A stretch of 37,196 nucleotides of DNA, taken from Microcoleaceae cyanobacterium MO_207.B10. Its GTDB lineage: Bacteria > Cyanobacteriota > Cyanobacteriia > Cyanobacteriales > Microcoleaceae. Positions 26,142 through 34,772 of the stretch are shown here, one piece after another. The stretch lies in NCBI GenBank assembly GCA_030064835.1, contig JASJEE010000060.1:1-37196 (forward strand), given 5' to 3'. The position numbers and the translations under genes were made by a program. The notes beneath the pieces are model-generated. The model was not told the DNA's origin. It was given only the letters and a program-made list of their open reading frames with translations, and made no database searches. How positions within the stretch are numbered: position 1 is the first letter of the stretch; each line of letters begins with the position of its first letter.

Positions 26142-26260
26142 GAGAGATTTTAGCTAAATATATTCCTAGATTTTTAACTGAGAAATAGTTGTCTTGATTT
26201 CTTCCTCCCTATTCCTTGTTCCCTATCTCATTTTTATATTTCCTTTACAAACAATTTCTC
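26142..26260 (-). repeat. MITE-like family E, partial copy 2
   Basis: In reverse orientation it matches the left half of 12857-13072: GAGAAATTGTTTGTAAAGG end, AAGGAAATATAAAAA, a GGGAACA/GGAATAGGG tract, AAGAAAT, and AAATCTAGGAATATAT. It directly abuts family B copy 2. Confidence 0.75.
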
Positions 26261-26719
26261 AGGATTTAAGATCGAAAGTCTGTAGTGAGTGAAGATAGTC
26301 TGTGCAATAACTGTTTAACCGGATTTTATATAATCCCATTTTCAGAAAATATTGCTACATTGCTTGGTTGTAGGTTTTATATAGAATCCGATTCTATAAT
26401 ATATGTTTATAACTATACTTCGCTCTGTTGCGTAATTAGCGATAGAAAATCTATTCTACAGCTATATCGCTCTCTTTCGCAATTATTGATGTTCTATTCA
26501 TCTATTGTCCAATAGTTAGGGCGGGTAAATTACACCTCAAAGCTTTTAAAGGCAAAACTTTCAGCCTTTTTCAATATCAAAATTGATGTTCTATTCATCT
26601 ATTGTCCAATAGTTACAGTAGTTTCGTCACATTATTATTGTACATATACAGAGCAAGTGCGACAGCTATATACTTTCATCCAACAAAGCCACTATACTTT
26701 AATCTTTAAATCTACCTCC
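26261..26719. other. Nested repeat debris
   Basis: ACCGGATTTTATATAAT (26318) and ATATAGAATCCGATTC (26379) are degenerate element ends; a similar ACCGGATTTGATATTA follows at 26913. TTGATGTTCTATTCATCTAT-TGTCCAATAGTTA is duplicated at 26487-26518 and 26583-26615. ORFs here have no coding character. Confidence 0.5.
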
Positions 26720-26890
26720 TCCCACACTTCCGACACCTCCCACACCTCCCACACTTCCGACACCTCCCACACCTCCCACACTTCCGACACCTCCCACACT
26801 TCCCACACTTCCGACACCTCCCACACTTCCGACACCTCCCACACCTCCCACACCTCCCACACCTCCCACACCTCCCACACCTCCCAGACT
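26720..26890. repeat. 9-bp minisatellite, 19 units
   Basis: Nineteen head-to-tail 9-mers of three main types (TCCCACACC, TCCCACACT, TCCGACACC), the last TCCCAGACT. The TCCGACACC unit recurs every two or three units in the first two-thirds, and the last stretch is homogeneous, as expected from slippage. Both strands are open through it only because 9 is a multiple of 3. Copy number should vary between isolates. Confidence 0.95.
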
Positions 26891-27054
26891 TCCCCAACTA
26901 TATAGTAAGCATTTAACCGGATTTGATATTAGGTAGTAGGTAGTAGGTGGTAGGTATTAATAGAAGAAGTGTAAATATTCCGCTCCGAAGAGTGTCCGGA
27001 TTTTACTGTAACAATTTACTGTGACAATTTTTATTGAATTTGATATAAATTATC

Positions 27055-27169
27055 GGCGTTGCTGAACCAAGGTATGAAAATAAAAATTGAACAATCTCAA
27101 ATATTTGTTATTCAATAGTGAGCGCAATTACCAAAAAATACAAATCATACCCACGCATCAGCAACGCCC
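27055..27169 (-). mobile_element. MITE-like family C, copy 3
   Basis: GGCGTTGCTGAACCAAGG at the left, GCATCAGCAACGCCC at the right. Read in reverse it aligns along its whole length with copy 2 (18752-18864). It lies just downstream of the HxlR gene. Confidence 0.9.
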
Positions 27170-27213
27170 AAAAAGTTAGTTAGGACGATACTTCTGAGCA
27201 TCCAAAAAAATCT

Positions 27214-27603
27214 CTACCGATCCATCGCACAACTACAATTTTTCTCCCCCAACCATTCCTCCCCTAAATGCTTCAGAGCTATCATCACTGGTTTTACTTC
27301 TAACCCTTTTTCTGTCAGAGAATATTCCACATGGGGAGGGACTTCTGGATACACCCGCCTTGCTAACAAACCGTGCTTTTCCAACTCTCTCAATCTTAAC
27401 GTCAGGGTTTTTGAACTAATCCCTGGTAGCGCTTCCAATAATTCATGGGTACGGCGATCGCCAGCAAATAGCTCTCGCAAAATCAACACCGACCATTTAC
27501 TCCCTAATATTCCCAACACAAACTGAATTGGACAACCGTTGCTTAAACACAATATATCTGTCATTTTAACATCTGAGTTGAGAGTTTTATTTTTAAGTTT
27601 CAT
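27214..27603 (-). CDS. HxlR-family winged-helix transcriptional regulator
   Basis: This 129-residue DNA-binding regulator works as a dimer; the family includes redox- and aldehyde/quinone-responsive repressors or activators. The HxlR signature runs CLSNGCPIQFVLGILGSKWS, then VLILRELFAGDRRTHELLEA and ISSKTLTLRLRELEKHGLL, with wing PHVEYSLTEKG. The N-terminal Cys just before the first helix is the position used for thiol sensing in members such as HypR, and the C-terminus has another CSC. The ATG at 27603 (AAGAAG upstream) is preferred to a TTG at 27639. It is divergent from ppsA across 359 bp and may act on that region, but no palindromic operator could be picked out. Confidence 0.88.
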   Translation of the reverse strand: MKLKNKTLNSDVKMTDILCLSNGCPIQFVLGILGSKWSVLILRELFAGDRRTHELLEALPGISSKTLTLRLRELEKHGLLARRVYPEVPPHVEYSLTEKGLEVKPVMIALKHLGEEWLGEKNCSCAMDR

Positions 27604-27962
27604 TGTCTTCTTAAGTTTAAAAAATTTATGTTTCTTCAATAATAACCTTTTTCACTGAAAAAACAAAAATTTTTACTTTTTGTAACTAAAGATATTGATA
27701 GAGCCTACCTTGTGATTATGCCAAAAAGTCATAGTATATAAATGGAGGTAAAAAAACATCCTCTAAATTAAGAAACCAGAAGTGATATATGAATAATCCA
27801 CCTTACTTATGGAGTTTAACAACTAGGGATCGAAAACTTGGTTTCGCTTAATATCCAAAAAAAAGCATCTTTGTTTAACAAATTGAAACAAAAAAAAACA
27901 AAAATACATAAATAAAATCTGCTGCTCAATATGGCATAAATACAAAATTTGAGGAGGAAACT
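27604..27962. other. Divergent promoter region hxlR-like/ppsA
   Basis: AT-rich, no gene. GAGGAGG sits 5-11 bases before the ppsA ATG, a strong ribosome-binding site. A-runs at 27860-27905. No convincing -10/-35 pair or operator is claimed. Confidence 0.5.
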
Positions 27963-30503
27963 ATGGTTAGTCTTTTAGGTAAAAAAAGCAAATTAAACGT
28001 AGATAAAGAAACAGCTTTTGTTCTGTGGTTTGAAGAAGTAGGAATTGGCGATATTCCATTCGTGGGAGGTAAAAATGCTTCTCTCGGAGAAATGATTCAA
28101 CAATTAACTCCCAAAGGCGTAAACGTTCCCAATGGATTCGCGACTACAGCTTACGCATATCGGTATTTTGTCGAAAAAGCGGGATTAGAGAAAAAACTGC
28201 GAGAACTCTTTTCTGACCTAGACGTAGAAGATGTCAGGAATCTCCGTAAACGGGGGAAACAAGCTCGGACTCTGATTCTCGACACCCCATTCCCAGAAGA
28301 GTTAGAATCAGCCATCGTCGCAGCATATCATCAAATGTGCGATCGCTACGGAACTTCTGCCGAATATTGCGACAAACTAGACGGCAACTCCAAACAAGAA
28401 TGTGAACGTTACACCAAAGAAGTAGACGTAGCAGTACGTTCCAGCGCAACTGCTGAAGACTTGCCAGATGCGAGTTTTGCTGGACAACAGGAAACCTACC
28501 TCAACATTTACGGTGATGAAGCAGTATTAGAAGCTTGCCATAAATGTTTCGCCTCCATATTTACAGACCGCGCCATTTCCTACCGTACCATCAAAGGTTT
28601 CGACCACTTTGATGTTGCTTTGTCAGTGGGTGTACAAAAAATGGTTCGTTCTGACCTCGCTTCCTCCGGTGTCATGTTCTCCATAGATACTGAAACTGGA
28701 TTCAAAAATGCTGCCCTGGTAACAGCAGCTTATGGTTTGGGTGAAAACGTCGTCCAAGGTGCAGTCAACCCAGACGAATACTTCGTTTTCAAACCAACCC
28801 TCAAAGAAGATTTCCGCCCCATCCTGGAAAAACGCCTCGGTACAAAAGAACTAAAGATGATTTACGATATCGGCGGTTCCAAACTTACCAAAAACGTCCC
28901 AGTGCCAGTTTCCGAAAGGGAAAAATATTGCATCAATGACGACGAAATCTTGCAACTAGCAAAATGGGCCTGTGTTATTGAAGATCATTATTCTCAAGTG
29001 CGCGACCATTACACCCCAATGGATATTGAATGGGCAAAAGACGGCCTCACTGGTGAACTGTTCATCGTACAAGCGCGTCCAGAAACAGTACAATCTCAAA
29101 AATCTGGCAGCATTCTCCGTAACTTCAAACTCAAAGGTAGTAGCGATGTATTAGTTCGCGGTCGTGCCGTGGGAGAAATGATTGGGCAAGGTAAAGCTCG
29201 TGTTATTCTTGACGTCCATAAAATTGACGAGTTTATGCCAGGGGAAGTTTTGGTGACTAACAAAACCGACCCCGACTGGGAACCTATTATGAAAAAGGCT
29301 AGCGCGATCGTGACTAACCAAGGTGGGCGTACTTGTCATGCTGCTATTATTGCGCGGGAAATGGGTATTCCAGCAATAGTTGGTTGTGGTGATGCGACTA
29401 AAGTATTGATGACTGGTCAGGAAGTGACTGTTTGTTGTGCTGAAGGTGAAGAAGGCAAAGTTTATGAGGGTATGGTGCCCTTTGAGGTACAGGAAACTTT
29501 GTTAGGTGACTTACCCAAGACTCGCACTAAGATTTTGATGAACGTTGGCAACCCAGAGGAAGCTTTTGGTCTATCTTCTATTCCTTGCGATGGTGTAGGT
29601 TTGGCACGGTTAGAATTTATTATTGCCAATCATATTAAAGCTCACCCATTAGCTTTAATTCACTATGACGAGTTGGACGATCCGTTAGTGAAACGGGAAG
29701 TTGGTAATTTGACCGGGTTGTACGAAAACAAACCAGATTTCTTTGTAGATAAATTGGCGCAAGGTGTTGGTACGATCGCTGCTGCTTTTTATCCTCATCC
29801 TGTAGTGGTACGGATGAGCGATTTCAAGAGTAACGAATATGCTAACCTATTGGGCGGTCGTCAATTTGAACCTGGAGAAGAAAACCCCATGATTGGTTGG
29901 CGAGGTGCGTCTCGTTACTACGATCCAAAATATCGCGATGCTTATGCTTTAGAGTGTAAGGCGTTGAAGCGGGTACGGGATGAAATGGGTTTGACTAATG
30001 TGATTCCAATGATTCCTTTCTGTCGGACTCCTGATGAGGGTCGCAAGGTATTAGCGGAGATGGAGAAAAACGGTTTGAAACGGGGCGAGAATGGGTTGCA
30101 AGTGTATGTGATGTGCGAGTTGCCCAGTAATGTGATTTTTGCTGATGAATTTGCCCAAGTGTTTGATGGTTTCTCTATTGGATCTAACGATCTGACTCAG
30201 TTAACATTAGGTTTAGACCGAGATTCTGCTTTGGTAGCGCATATTTTTGACGAACGGAATGAAGCGGTACGTCGGATGGTGAAAATTGCCATTAAAGCAG
30301 CTAAGAAATACGATCGCAAGATAGGTATTTGCGGTCAAGCGCCTAGTGATTATCCAGAGTTTGCCCGGTTCTTAGTTGAGGAAGGTATTGACTCGTTGAG
30401 TTTGAATCCTGATTCATTGTTGAAGACTTTGTTGGATATTGGCAAGATGGAGGAGTCAGGTTCAGTGATGGATGACATTATGGATGTGGCGAAAGTGAAG
30501 TAA
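27963..30503 (+). CDS. ppsA: Phosphoenolpyruvate synthase
   Basis: It converts pyruvate, ATP and water to phosphoenolpyruvate, AMP and phosphate, the gluconeogenic entry step. Three domains are visible. The N-terminal ATP/pyruvate-binding domain has FVGGKNASLGEM and VAVRSSATAEDLPDASFAGQ. The swivelling phosphohistidine domain has GGRTCHAAIIAREMGIPA, catalytic His459. The C-terminal TIM barrel has the PEP-binding GSNDLTQLTLGLDRD and the proton-donor Cys790 in GICGQAPSDYPEF. Full length at 846 residues; the LNPDSLLKTL region after the Cys is typical of PpsA rather than pyruvate phosphate dikinase. A short copy of its 3' region lies downstream at 30905. Confidence 0.96.
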   Translation: MVSLLGKKSKLNVDKETAFVLWFEEVGIGDIPFVGGKNASLGEMIQQLTPKGVNVPNGFATTAYAYRYFVEKAGLEKKLRELFSDLDVEDVRNLRKRGKQARTLILDTPFPEELESAIVAAYHQMCDRYGTSAEYCDKLDGNSKQECERYTKEVDVAVRSSATAEDLPDASFAGQQETYLNIYGDEAVLEACHKCFASIFTDRAISYRTIKGFDHFDVALSVGVQKMVRSDLASSGVMFSIDTETGFKNAALVTAAYGLGENVVQGAVNPDEYFVFKPTLKEDFRPILEKRLGTKELKMIYDIGGSKLTKNVPVPVSEREKYCINDDEILQLAKWACVIEDHYSQVRDHYTPMDIEWAKDGLTGELFIVQARPETVQSQKSGSILRNFKLKGSSDVLVRGRAVGEMIGQGKARVILDVHKIDEFMPGEVLVTNKTDPDWEPIMKKASAIVTNQGGRTCHAAIIAREMGIPAIVGCGDATKVLMTGQEVTVCCAEGEEGKVYEGMVPFEVQETLLGDLPKTRTKILMNVGNPEEAFGLSSIPCDGVGLARLEFIIANHIKAHPLALIHYDELDDPLVKREVGNLTGLYENKPDFFVDKLAQGVGTIAAAFYPHPVVVRMSDFKSNEYANLLGGRQFEPGEENPMIGWRGASRYYDPKYRDAYALECKALKRVRDEMGLTNVIPMIPFCRTPDEGRKVLAEMEKNGLKRGENGLQVYVMCELPSNVIFADEFAQVFDGFSIGSNDLTQLTLGLDRDSALVAHIFDERNEAVRRMVKIAIKAAKKYDRKIGICGQAPSDYPEFARFLVEEGIDSLSLNPDSLLKTLLDIGKMEESGSVMDDIMDVAKVK

Positions 30504-30522
30504 TTTTATAATAGTGCAATAG

Positions 30523-30583
30523 TAGGGGCGGGTTTTAGCTAGAATTTTAATGCTTACTCTAAGATTTACATAAACCCGCCCTA
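30523..30583. terminator. Inverted repeat downstream of ppsA
   Basis: A perfect 10-bp GC-rich stem, GGGCGGGTTT (30526-30535) and AAACCCGCCC (30572-30581), is separated by 36 nt. It lies 20 bp past the ppsA stop and between convergent reading frames. No U tract on the plus strand, so termination is uncertain; it may be a small dispersed repeat. Confidence 0.5.
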
Positions 30584-30817
30584 ATGCACACCCATTAGTT
30601 GTGTCAGTCCAGTAGGTTGTTGATGATTTCTATCTTTTTGTAGAAAGTAGCAATCGCTCCTTTTGTTAAACATAGATATAGTTATTTCGCTCGAAACGAT
30701 ATCTGATGGACCCATGACTGATATTTTTCCACCTTCCAATTCTAATTGATAATCTAAACCTGCTTCGTTGAATAGGGTTTGTACTATTTCTAAGTCTTTG
30801 ATAGTGACATCCGACAT
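30581..30817 (-). pseudogene. N-terminal fragment of a Uma2-family nuclease
   Basis: The first ~48 residues (MSDVTIKDLEIVQTLFNEAG, LDYQLELEGGKISVMGPSDI, VSSEI) match the start of Uma2/DUF820 PD-(D/E)XK proteins, very numerous in cyanobacteria. After that the frame runs into unrelated sequence and stops, with a total of 78 codons against ~190 for the family. The catalytic core is missing. The break is followed by ACTGGACTGACACAAC, close to the right edge of family G repeats, so a repeat insertion or deletion probably truncated it. GAGGAAG precedes the ATG. Confidence 0.7.
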
Positions 30818-30904
30818 ACTTCCTCAGCAATTATATGATGATAGGTTGATTTGTATTTTAGCAGAAGATGCTACATATTGAAGTTAGGCATCAATTGACC
30901 ATTC

Positions 30905-30942
30905 AGAGTTGCCCCGGTTTTAGTTGAGGAAAGTATTGATAT
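30905..30942 (+). pseudogene. Short copy of the ppsA 3' region
   Basis: AGAGTTGCCCCGGTTTTAGT followed by TGAGGAAAGTATTGA matches ppsA at ~30358-30394 (AGAGTTTGCCCGGTTCTTAG, TTGAGGAAGGTATTGA) with a few changes and compensating one-base shifts. The same strand as ppsA. Confidence 0.65.
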
Positions 30943-31076
30943 CATGTACTCTGGTATCATTTGTCTAAACTTAAGTGTGAATATCTACAGGAAATTTAAG
31001 TTTTTTCCCTGCTTTTAAGCCTTCCTTCCTAAGAATTTTAACTATTAGGGATTACCTTAATAGAAATTTATCAAAT

Positions 31077-31199
31077 CTCACGCACCACCTTTTCTGTTAA
31101 ACCAGTTAAAGGTAATACTGCATTAAGCTTGACCACACTTAAATGGAGAAAAATAGCGCACCGATATTATTTTACTAGACTTGAGCGATCGCCTCTCAT
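31077..31199. other. Intergenic, possible coding debris
   Basis: A short minus-strand open stretch (VVKLNAVLPLTGLTEKVVRE) could be a gene remnant. A GCGATCGC site lies at ~31185. Nothing firmer. Confidence 0.25.
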
Positions 31200-31364
31200 C
31201 TAAATTTTAAATTTCTCGGTTATCCGCTTCATTGCCTCGTTGACATTTTCCCGACTATTAAAAGCGGAAATACGCAAGTAACTTTCTCCCGCAGCACCGA
31301 AACCTGAACCGGGAGTACCCACAACATTAGAATTTTGCAACAGCTTATCAAAGAAATCCCAACT
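31200..31364 (-). pseudogene. dapL: C-terminal fragment of LL-diaminopimelate aminotransferase
   Basis: A 54-codon frame ending TAG 31200-31202 reads [20 protein letters not shown], then [20 protein letters not shown] and a tail ending RITEKFKI. This is the C-terminal end of DapL-type class I aminotransferases, including the PLP-fold Arg in YLRISAF. The other ~350 residues are absent. DapL is needed for lysine and peptidoglycan precursors, so an intact copy should exist elsewhere. Confidence 0.85.
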
Positions 31365-31412
31365 CAAAAAAAAATAGAAATTACACCATCAATCTTAACC
31401 CAGATTAGTCAG

Positions 31413-31529
31413 CTAAATCAAATAACCACGCTTCAAACCAAAATTAATACCACCCTCCCAATCAGATGTTAAATAATCTCGAACATAAACAAATAAATGC
31501 TCTACCACATCTGCATATATAGGGTTCTT
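31413..31529 (-). pseudogene. Unidentified coding fragment
   Basis: A 38-codon frame ending TAG reads NPIYADVVEHLFVYVRDYLT, then SDWEGGINFGLKRGYLI. It looks protein-like but has no start and no recognised family. Confidence 0.3.
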
Positions 31530-31691
31530 AATATACCCTATATTTTGATAGTCCTATGCAGTAGTATATTAAGTAGTTATTTTGCCTCATTTACCCTGAT
31601 ACAGAGAAACTGACAGCAACTAATCTCACCACCTCTACAGGACTACCAAATATATTTCAACTCGTGCCTAAATATTAATTACCTAAAATAC

Positions 31692-33032
31692 CTAAAATTT
31701 GTCTTCCCAAATATTTTTATCCTCAAAACTTCCTTGATCAGATTTTGGTAATTGATGCCAACCTTCAGCAGAATTAATCTGCTGCTGTGATTTATTTTTA
31801 GCAGCTTCCGAAAAATTATGTACCACTCCCGCTACATCAATACCAGCCGTTTGCTTCAACTCCTCAAAGAAACTCGCCATTTTAGTAGCATTGCTTCCAG
31901 TTTCAGAATTAATCACAGTCACATTATCCACATCAACTTCTGGCACAGTAGACACCATAATCTTCAGCAACTCTTCCAACTTCTGATATAGGAAAATTTC
32001 CCGTGCATTCCCACCGGCGGCTTTCCAAGATTCGGCTAACTTCTTAATCCCCTCTGCTTGAGCCTTTCCAGGTTCGACAATGGCTGCAGCATCACCCTTA
32101 GCACGAGCGATCGAACGCTTACAGTCTGCTTCTGCTGGTGCTACCACGTCCGCCTGTAACTGTTGTTTTACTTGTTTAATACGTTCCTTTTGCACTGCTA
32201 CCTCAGCCTGAGTTCGAGCCACTTCTGACCCAATCTCTGCCTCGGCTTCAGCTATCACTGCTTGCCGTTTCGTCATCGCATCTTGAATACGTCGCTCCGC
32301 TTCCACACGAGCGATTTCGATTTCAGTTTCTATCTGTTTTACAGAAGTATTCTTCCGGTTTTCCGCCTCACGAATTATTGACTCTGCCTGAGTTTGCGCC
32401 TCAGCAATGCGAGAATCTCGTATGAGTTCAGCTTGTTGCTGACGACCAATAGAATCAAGATATGCCACCTCATCAGAAATATTCTGAATTTGTAAAGTAT
32501 CTAAAACCAAACCTAATTTTTCAAGATCGTCTTCAGCTTCCTCCAGCAAACTTTTAGCAAACGCAATTTTATCTTCATTCACTTGTTCTGGTGTCAGAGA
32601 AGCCAAAACACCGCGCAAGTTTCCTTCTAGAGTTTCTTGGGCTAACTTTTCAATTTCCTTGCGGGTTTTTCCGAGTAGTCGCTCGATCGCATTATGAATA
32701 GTAGGCTCCTCGCCAGCTATTTTGATATTAGCCACACTCTCAACTGTCAGAGGAATACCACCTTTAGAATAAGCATTATTGACCTTGAGTTCAATAATCA
32801 TATTACTCAAGTCCATACGGAAAGCTTGTTCCAAAAGAGGTACACGAACGCTACTACCTCCCTTCACCAGACGATATCCCACTTTTTTGTCAGTGTCTCC
32901 AACCTGGTGACGACTTCCGGCAAAGATTAACACTTCACTGGGTTGACAAATGTAATACAGGTTGCGAATGACAAAGGCTCCTGCTCCTGTACCCAGACCG
33001 AAAACTGCTAATAATGCTAATACTATTTCCAT
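31692..33032 (-). CDS. Flotillin-like SPFH/band-7 protein 2
   Basis: This 446-residue protein has one N-terminal hydrophobic segment (residues 2-21, EIVLALLAVFGLGTGAGAFV), then an SPFH domain (~30-195: VGYRLVKGGSSVRVPLLEQA, LTPEQVNEDKIAFAKSL, LVLDTLQIQNISDEVAYLDS). A long Ala/Glu-rich coiled coil follows (~200-330, AEAQTQAESIIREAENRK) with a C-terminal oligomerisation region. Flotillins assemble membrane microdomains and influence fluidity and the position of other membrane complexes. It is the last gene of a four-gene same-strand cluster, 179 bp after its paralogue at 33212, with which it shares the LTPEQ-NEDR/K and IGR-Q blocks. Confidence 0.92.
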   Translation of the reverse strand: MEIVLALLAVFGLGTGAGAFVIRNLYYICQPSEVLIFAGSRHQVGDTDKKVGYRLVKGGSSVRVPLLEQAFRMDLSNMIIELKVNNAYSKGGIPLTVESVANIKIAGEEPTIHNAIERLLGKTRKEIEKLAQETLEGNLRGVLASLTPEQVNEDKIAFAKSLLEEAEDDLEKLGLVLDTLQIQNISDEVAYLDSIGRQQQAELIRDSRIAEAQTQAESIIREAENRKNTSVKQIETEIEIARVEAERRIQDAMTKRQAVIAEAEAEIGSEVARTQAEVAVQKERIKQVKQQLQADVVAPAEADCKRSIARAKGDAAAIVEPGKAQAEGIKKLAESWKAAGGNAREIFLYQKLEELLKIMVSTVPEVDVDNVTVINSETGSNATKMASFFEELKQTAGIDVAGVVHNFSEAAKNKSQQQINSAEGWHQLPKSDQGSFEDKNIWEDKF

Positions 33033-33060
33033 GATTTGTTTGCTCCGTAATTTTTTTTTA

Positions 33061-33092
33061 GGGTGTGGGGTTTGGGGTGTTGGGTATTGGGG
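33061..33092 (+). repeat. G-rich tract between the two flotillin genes
   Basis: Five runs of at least three G (GGG, GGGG, GGGG, GGG, GGGG) separated by 3-4 nt. The tract is nearly identical to the G-rich core of family A copy 1 (GGGTGTGGGGTTTGGGG), but the rest of that element is absent. It sits 29 bp upstream of the flotillin 2 start. Confidence 0.75.
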
Positions 33093-33211
33093 AAGTGTGG
33101 GAAGATGAATACACTTAGAAATAAAAATCTGTTCACTCTTTAAGATTGGTCAGTTAACTACGACCTACCAGCTAAAACCTAAAACCTACCACCTACCACC
33201 TAACACCTAGT

Positions 33212-34585
33212 TCACCGGGACTCAACTTTTTTGCCATTCTGAGTGCTGAAATCACCTGTCACATCCACCCCAAGGGTTTGATTAACATTCTTGAGGAATT
33301 GGCGGAAGATTTCAGGATAAGCATTCACCAAGCTAGCAATAGACTTGCCATCCCCACTGTCAATAACTTTAATATTTTGCAGCTTAACTTGCCCCGGAAT
33401 TTTGGCAGACTCACGCAAAATCATACTAATCTGCTGCAAGTAGAATAATTCAGCAGCATCTTTGCCTGTCTCCTGCCAAACCAATGACAGCATATCGTTA
33501 ACTAAAGCTTCAGCTTGAGCATTTTCTGAGAGCGAAGCAGCATTTCCCCTAGCTAAAAGTTCTCGTGCTTGCCTTTCGGCTTCTGCTGGCAATACTTGAT
33601 CGGCTTCTAAACGCAACCGCTCTAATTCTGCCCGCACTGTTTGCAATAATTGTTCTGCCCTGGCTCTAGCTTCCTTGCCTGCTGCTGTGGTTCGCTCTTC
33701 TTCTGAACGCGCTTGCTGTTCAAGTTCAGCTTTGATTTTGCGAAGTTCGTTTTCTTTTTGGACGATAAATGTGGTTGACTGAGTTTTAGCAATTTCTGAC
33801 TGTCGTTTGCAGTCTGCTTCTATTTGTTCGGCTTCGGCTTTGGCGTTAGATTCAGCTATTTCAGCATCTCGACGAATCATAGCTATTTGTTTGCGACCGA
33901 TGGAATTTAGATAATCTACGTCATCGGAAACGCTTTGAATTTTCAAGGTGTCGAGTTGTAGTCCTAGTTTTACTAAGTCGCGACTTACGTCATCGGCAAT
34001 GCGTTCGGCAAACCGCAAACGGTCTTCGTTGAGTTGTTCTGGGGTAAGAGTGGCAACAACACCGCGCAGGTTTCCTTCTAGAGTTTCTCTAGCTACCCTG
34101 GTAATTTCTGAACGATCGCGGTCGAGAAATCTTTCTATGGCATTGCCGACTATTTGGGGGTCGTTAGAAACTTTGACATTAGCGATCGCTTGAATATGCA
34201 GGGGTGTGCCTCCTTTGGAGTAGGCATTGCGCACTTCTACTGGTACTGGCATGGTGCGCAAATCCATTGTTTTTGCTGTTTCTAAAATTGGAATCAGAAT
34301 TGTTCTACCACCAAAAATTACCCGATAACCAACTTCTTGCCCTTCTTTTGTTCGACGTTTTCTACCGGATAAAATTAGGATTTCATTGGGTTTACAAATT
34401 TGCAGGAAGGTGTTAAGAAACCAGATTAATGCAACTACTCCAAATATAGATAGAGCGATGGGTAAACCTGTAGATAATTTTCCTCCCAAGGTGTTACCTT
34501 GACCAGTTTCAGAAACTCTTGGAGCTTGAGCTATTTCTACTGTAGTTATTTCGGTTTTTTCTGACTCAAAAATTTTACTTTTCAT
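33212..34585 (-). CDS. Flotillin-like SPFH/band-7 protein 1
   Basis: This 457-residue paralogue of the next gene has a longer polar N-terminus (~45 residues) before its single membrane segment (GLPIALSIFGVVALIWFLN, ~45-63). The SPFH domain (~70-240) contains VGYRVIFGGRTILIPILET, RNAYSKGGTPLHIQAIANVK and LTPEQLNEDRLRFAERI. The coiled-coil region has AE repeats and KAEAEQIEADCKRQ, and the C-terminal flotillin tail follows. The two paralogues probably form mixed assemblies, as FloA/FloT or eukaryotic flotillin-1/2 do. AGGAAA lies 9-14 bases before the ATG. It follows the smaller NfeD-like gene by ~190 bp. Confidence 0.93.
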   Translation of the reverse strand: MKSKIFESEKTEITTVEIAQAPRVSETGQGNTLGGKLSTGLPIALSIFGVVALIWFLNTFLQICKPNEILILSGRKRRTKEGQEVGYRVIFGGRTILIPILETAKTMDLRTMPVPVEVRNAYSKGGTPLHIQAIANVKVSNDPQIVGNAIERFLDRDRSEITRVARETLEGNLRGVVATLTPEQLNEDRLRFAERIADDVSRDLVKLGLQLDTLKIQSVSDDVDYLNSIGRKQIAMIRRDAEIAESNAKAEAEQIEADCKRQSEIAKTQSTTFIVQKENELRKIKAELEQQARSEEERTTAAGKEARARAEQLLQTVRAELERLRLEADQVLPAEAERQARELLARGNAASLSENAQAEALVNDMLSLVWQETGKDAAELFYLQQISMILRESAKIPGQVKLQNIKVIDSGDGKSIASLVNAYPEIFRQFLKNVNQTLGVDVTGDFSTQNGKKVESR

Positions 34586-34772
34586 TAGTTAAATTTCCTC
34601 ATTAATGCTTGTAAAATCAATCAACCTAATTGCTCAAATAAAATGGAAATTAATTACCATATGGACAAGACATGAATTATTAGTTGATACTATTATTTGA
34701 GAACAAAATAAAAAAGATATAAACTCCTGGATTGATGAATATGGCAATAATTTTTAATTTTGACTTTTTGCT

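Noticed and set aside
26285-26515. 76-codon plus-strand ORF
   Set aside because: Crosses two old element ends and a duplicated 30-bp block; no start signal.
26720-26890. Regular repeats considered as a CRISPR array
   Set aside because: Units are 9 bp head to tail with no spacers.
26657-26905. 82-codon plus-strand ORF and two minus-strand ORFs across the minisatellite
   Set aside because: They are open only because the repeat unit is 9 bp; the products are pure SHTSDT or WEVWEV repeats with no start signal.
27604-27962. HxlR operator between the regulator and ppsA
   Set aside because: No convincing palindrome with the spacing typical of HxlR sites could be identified.
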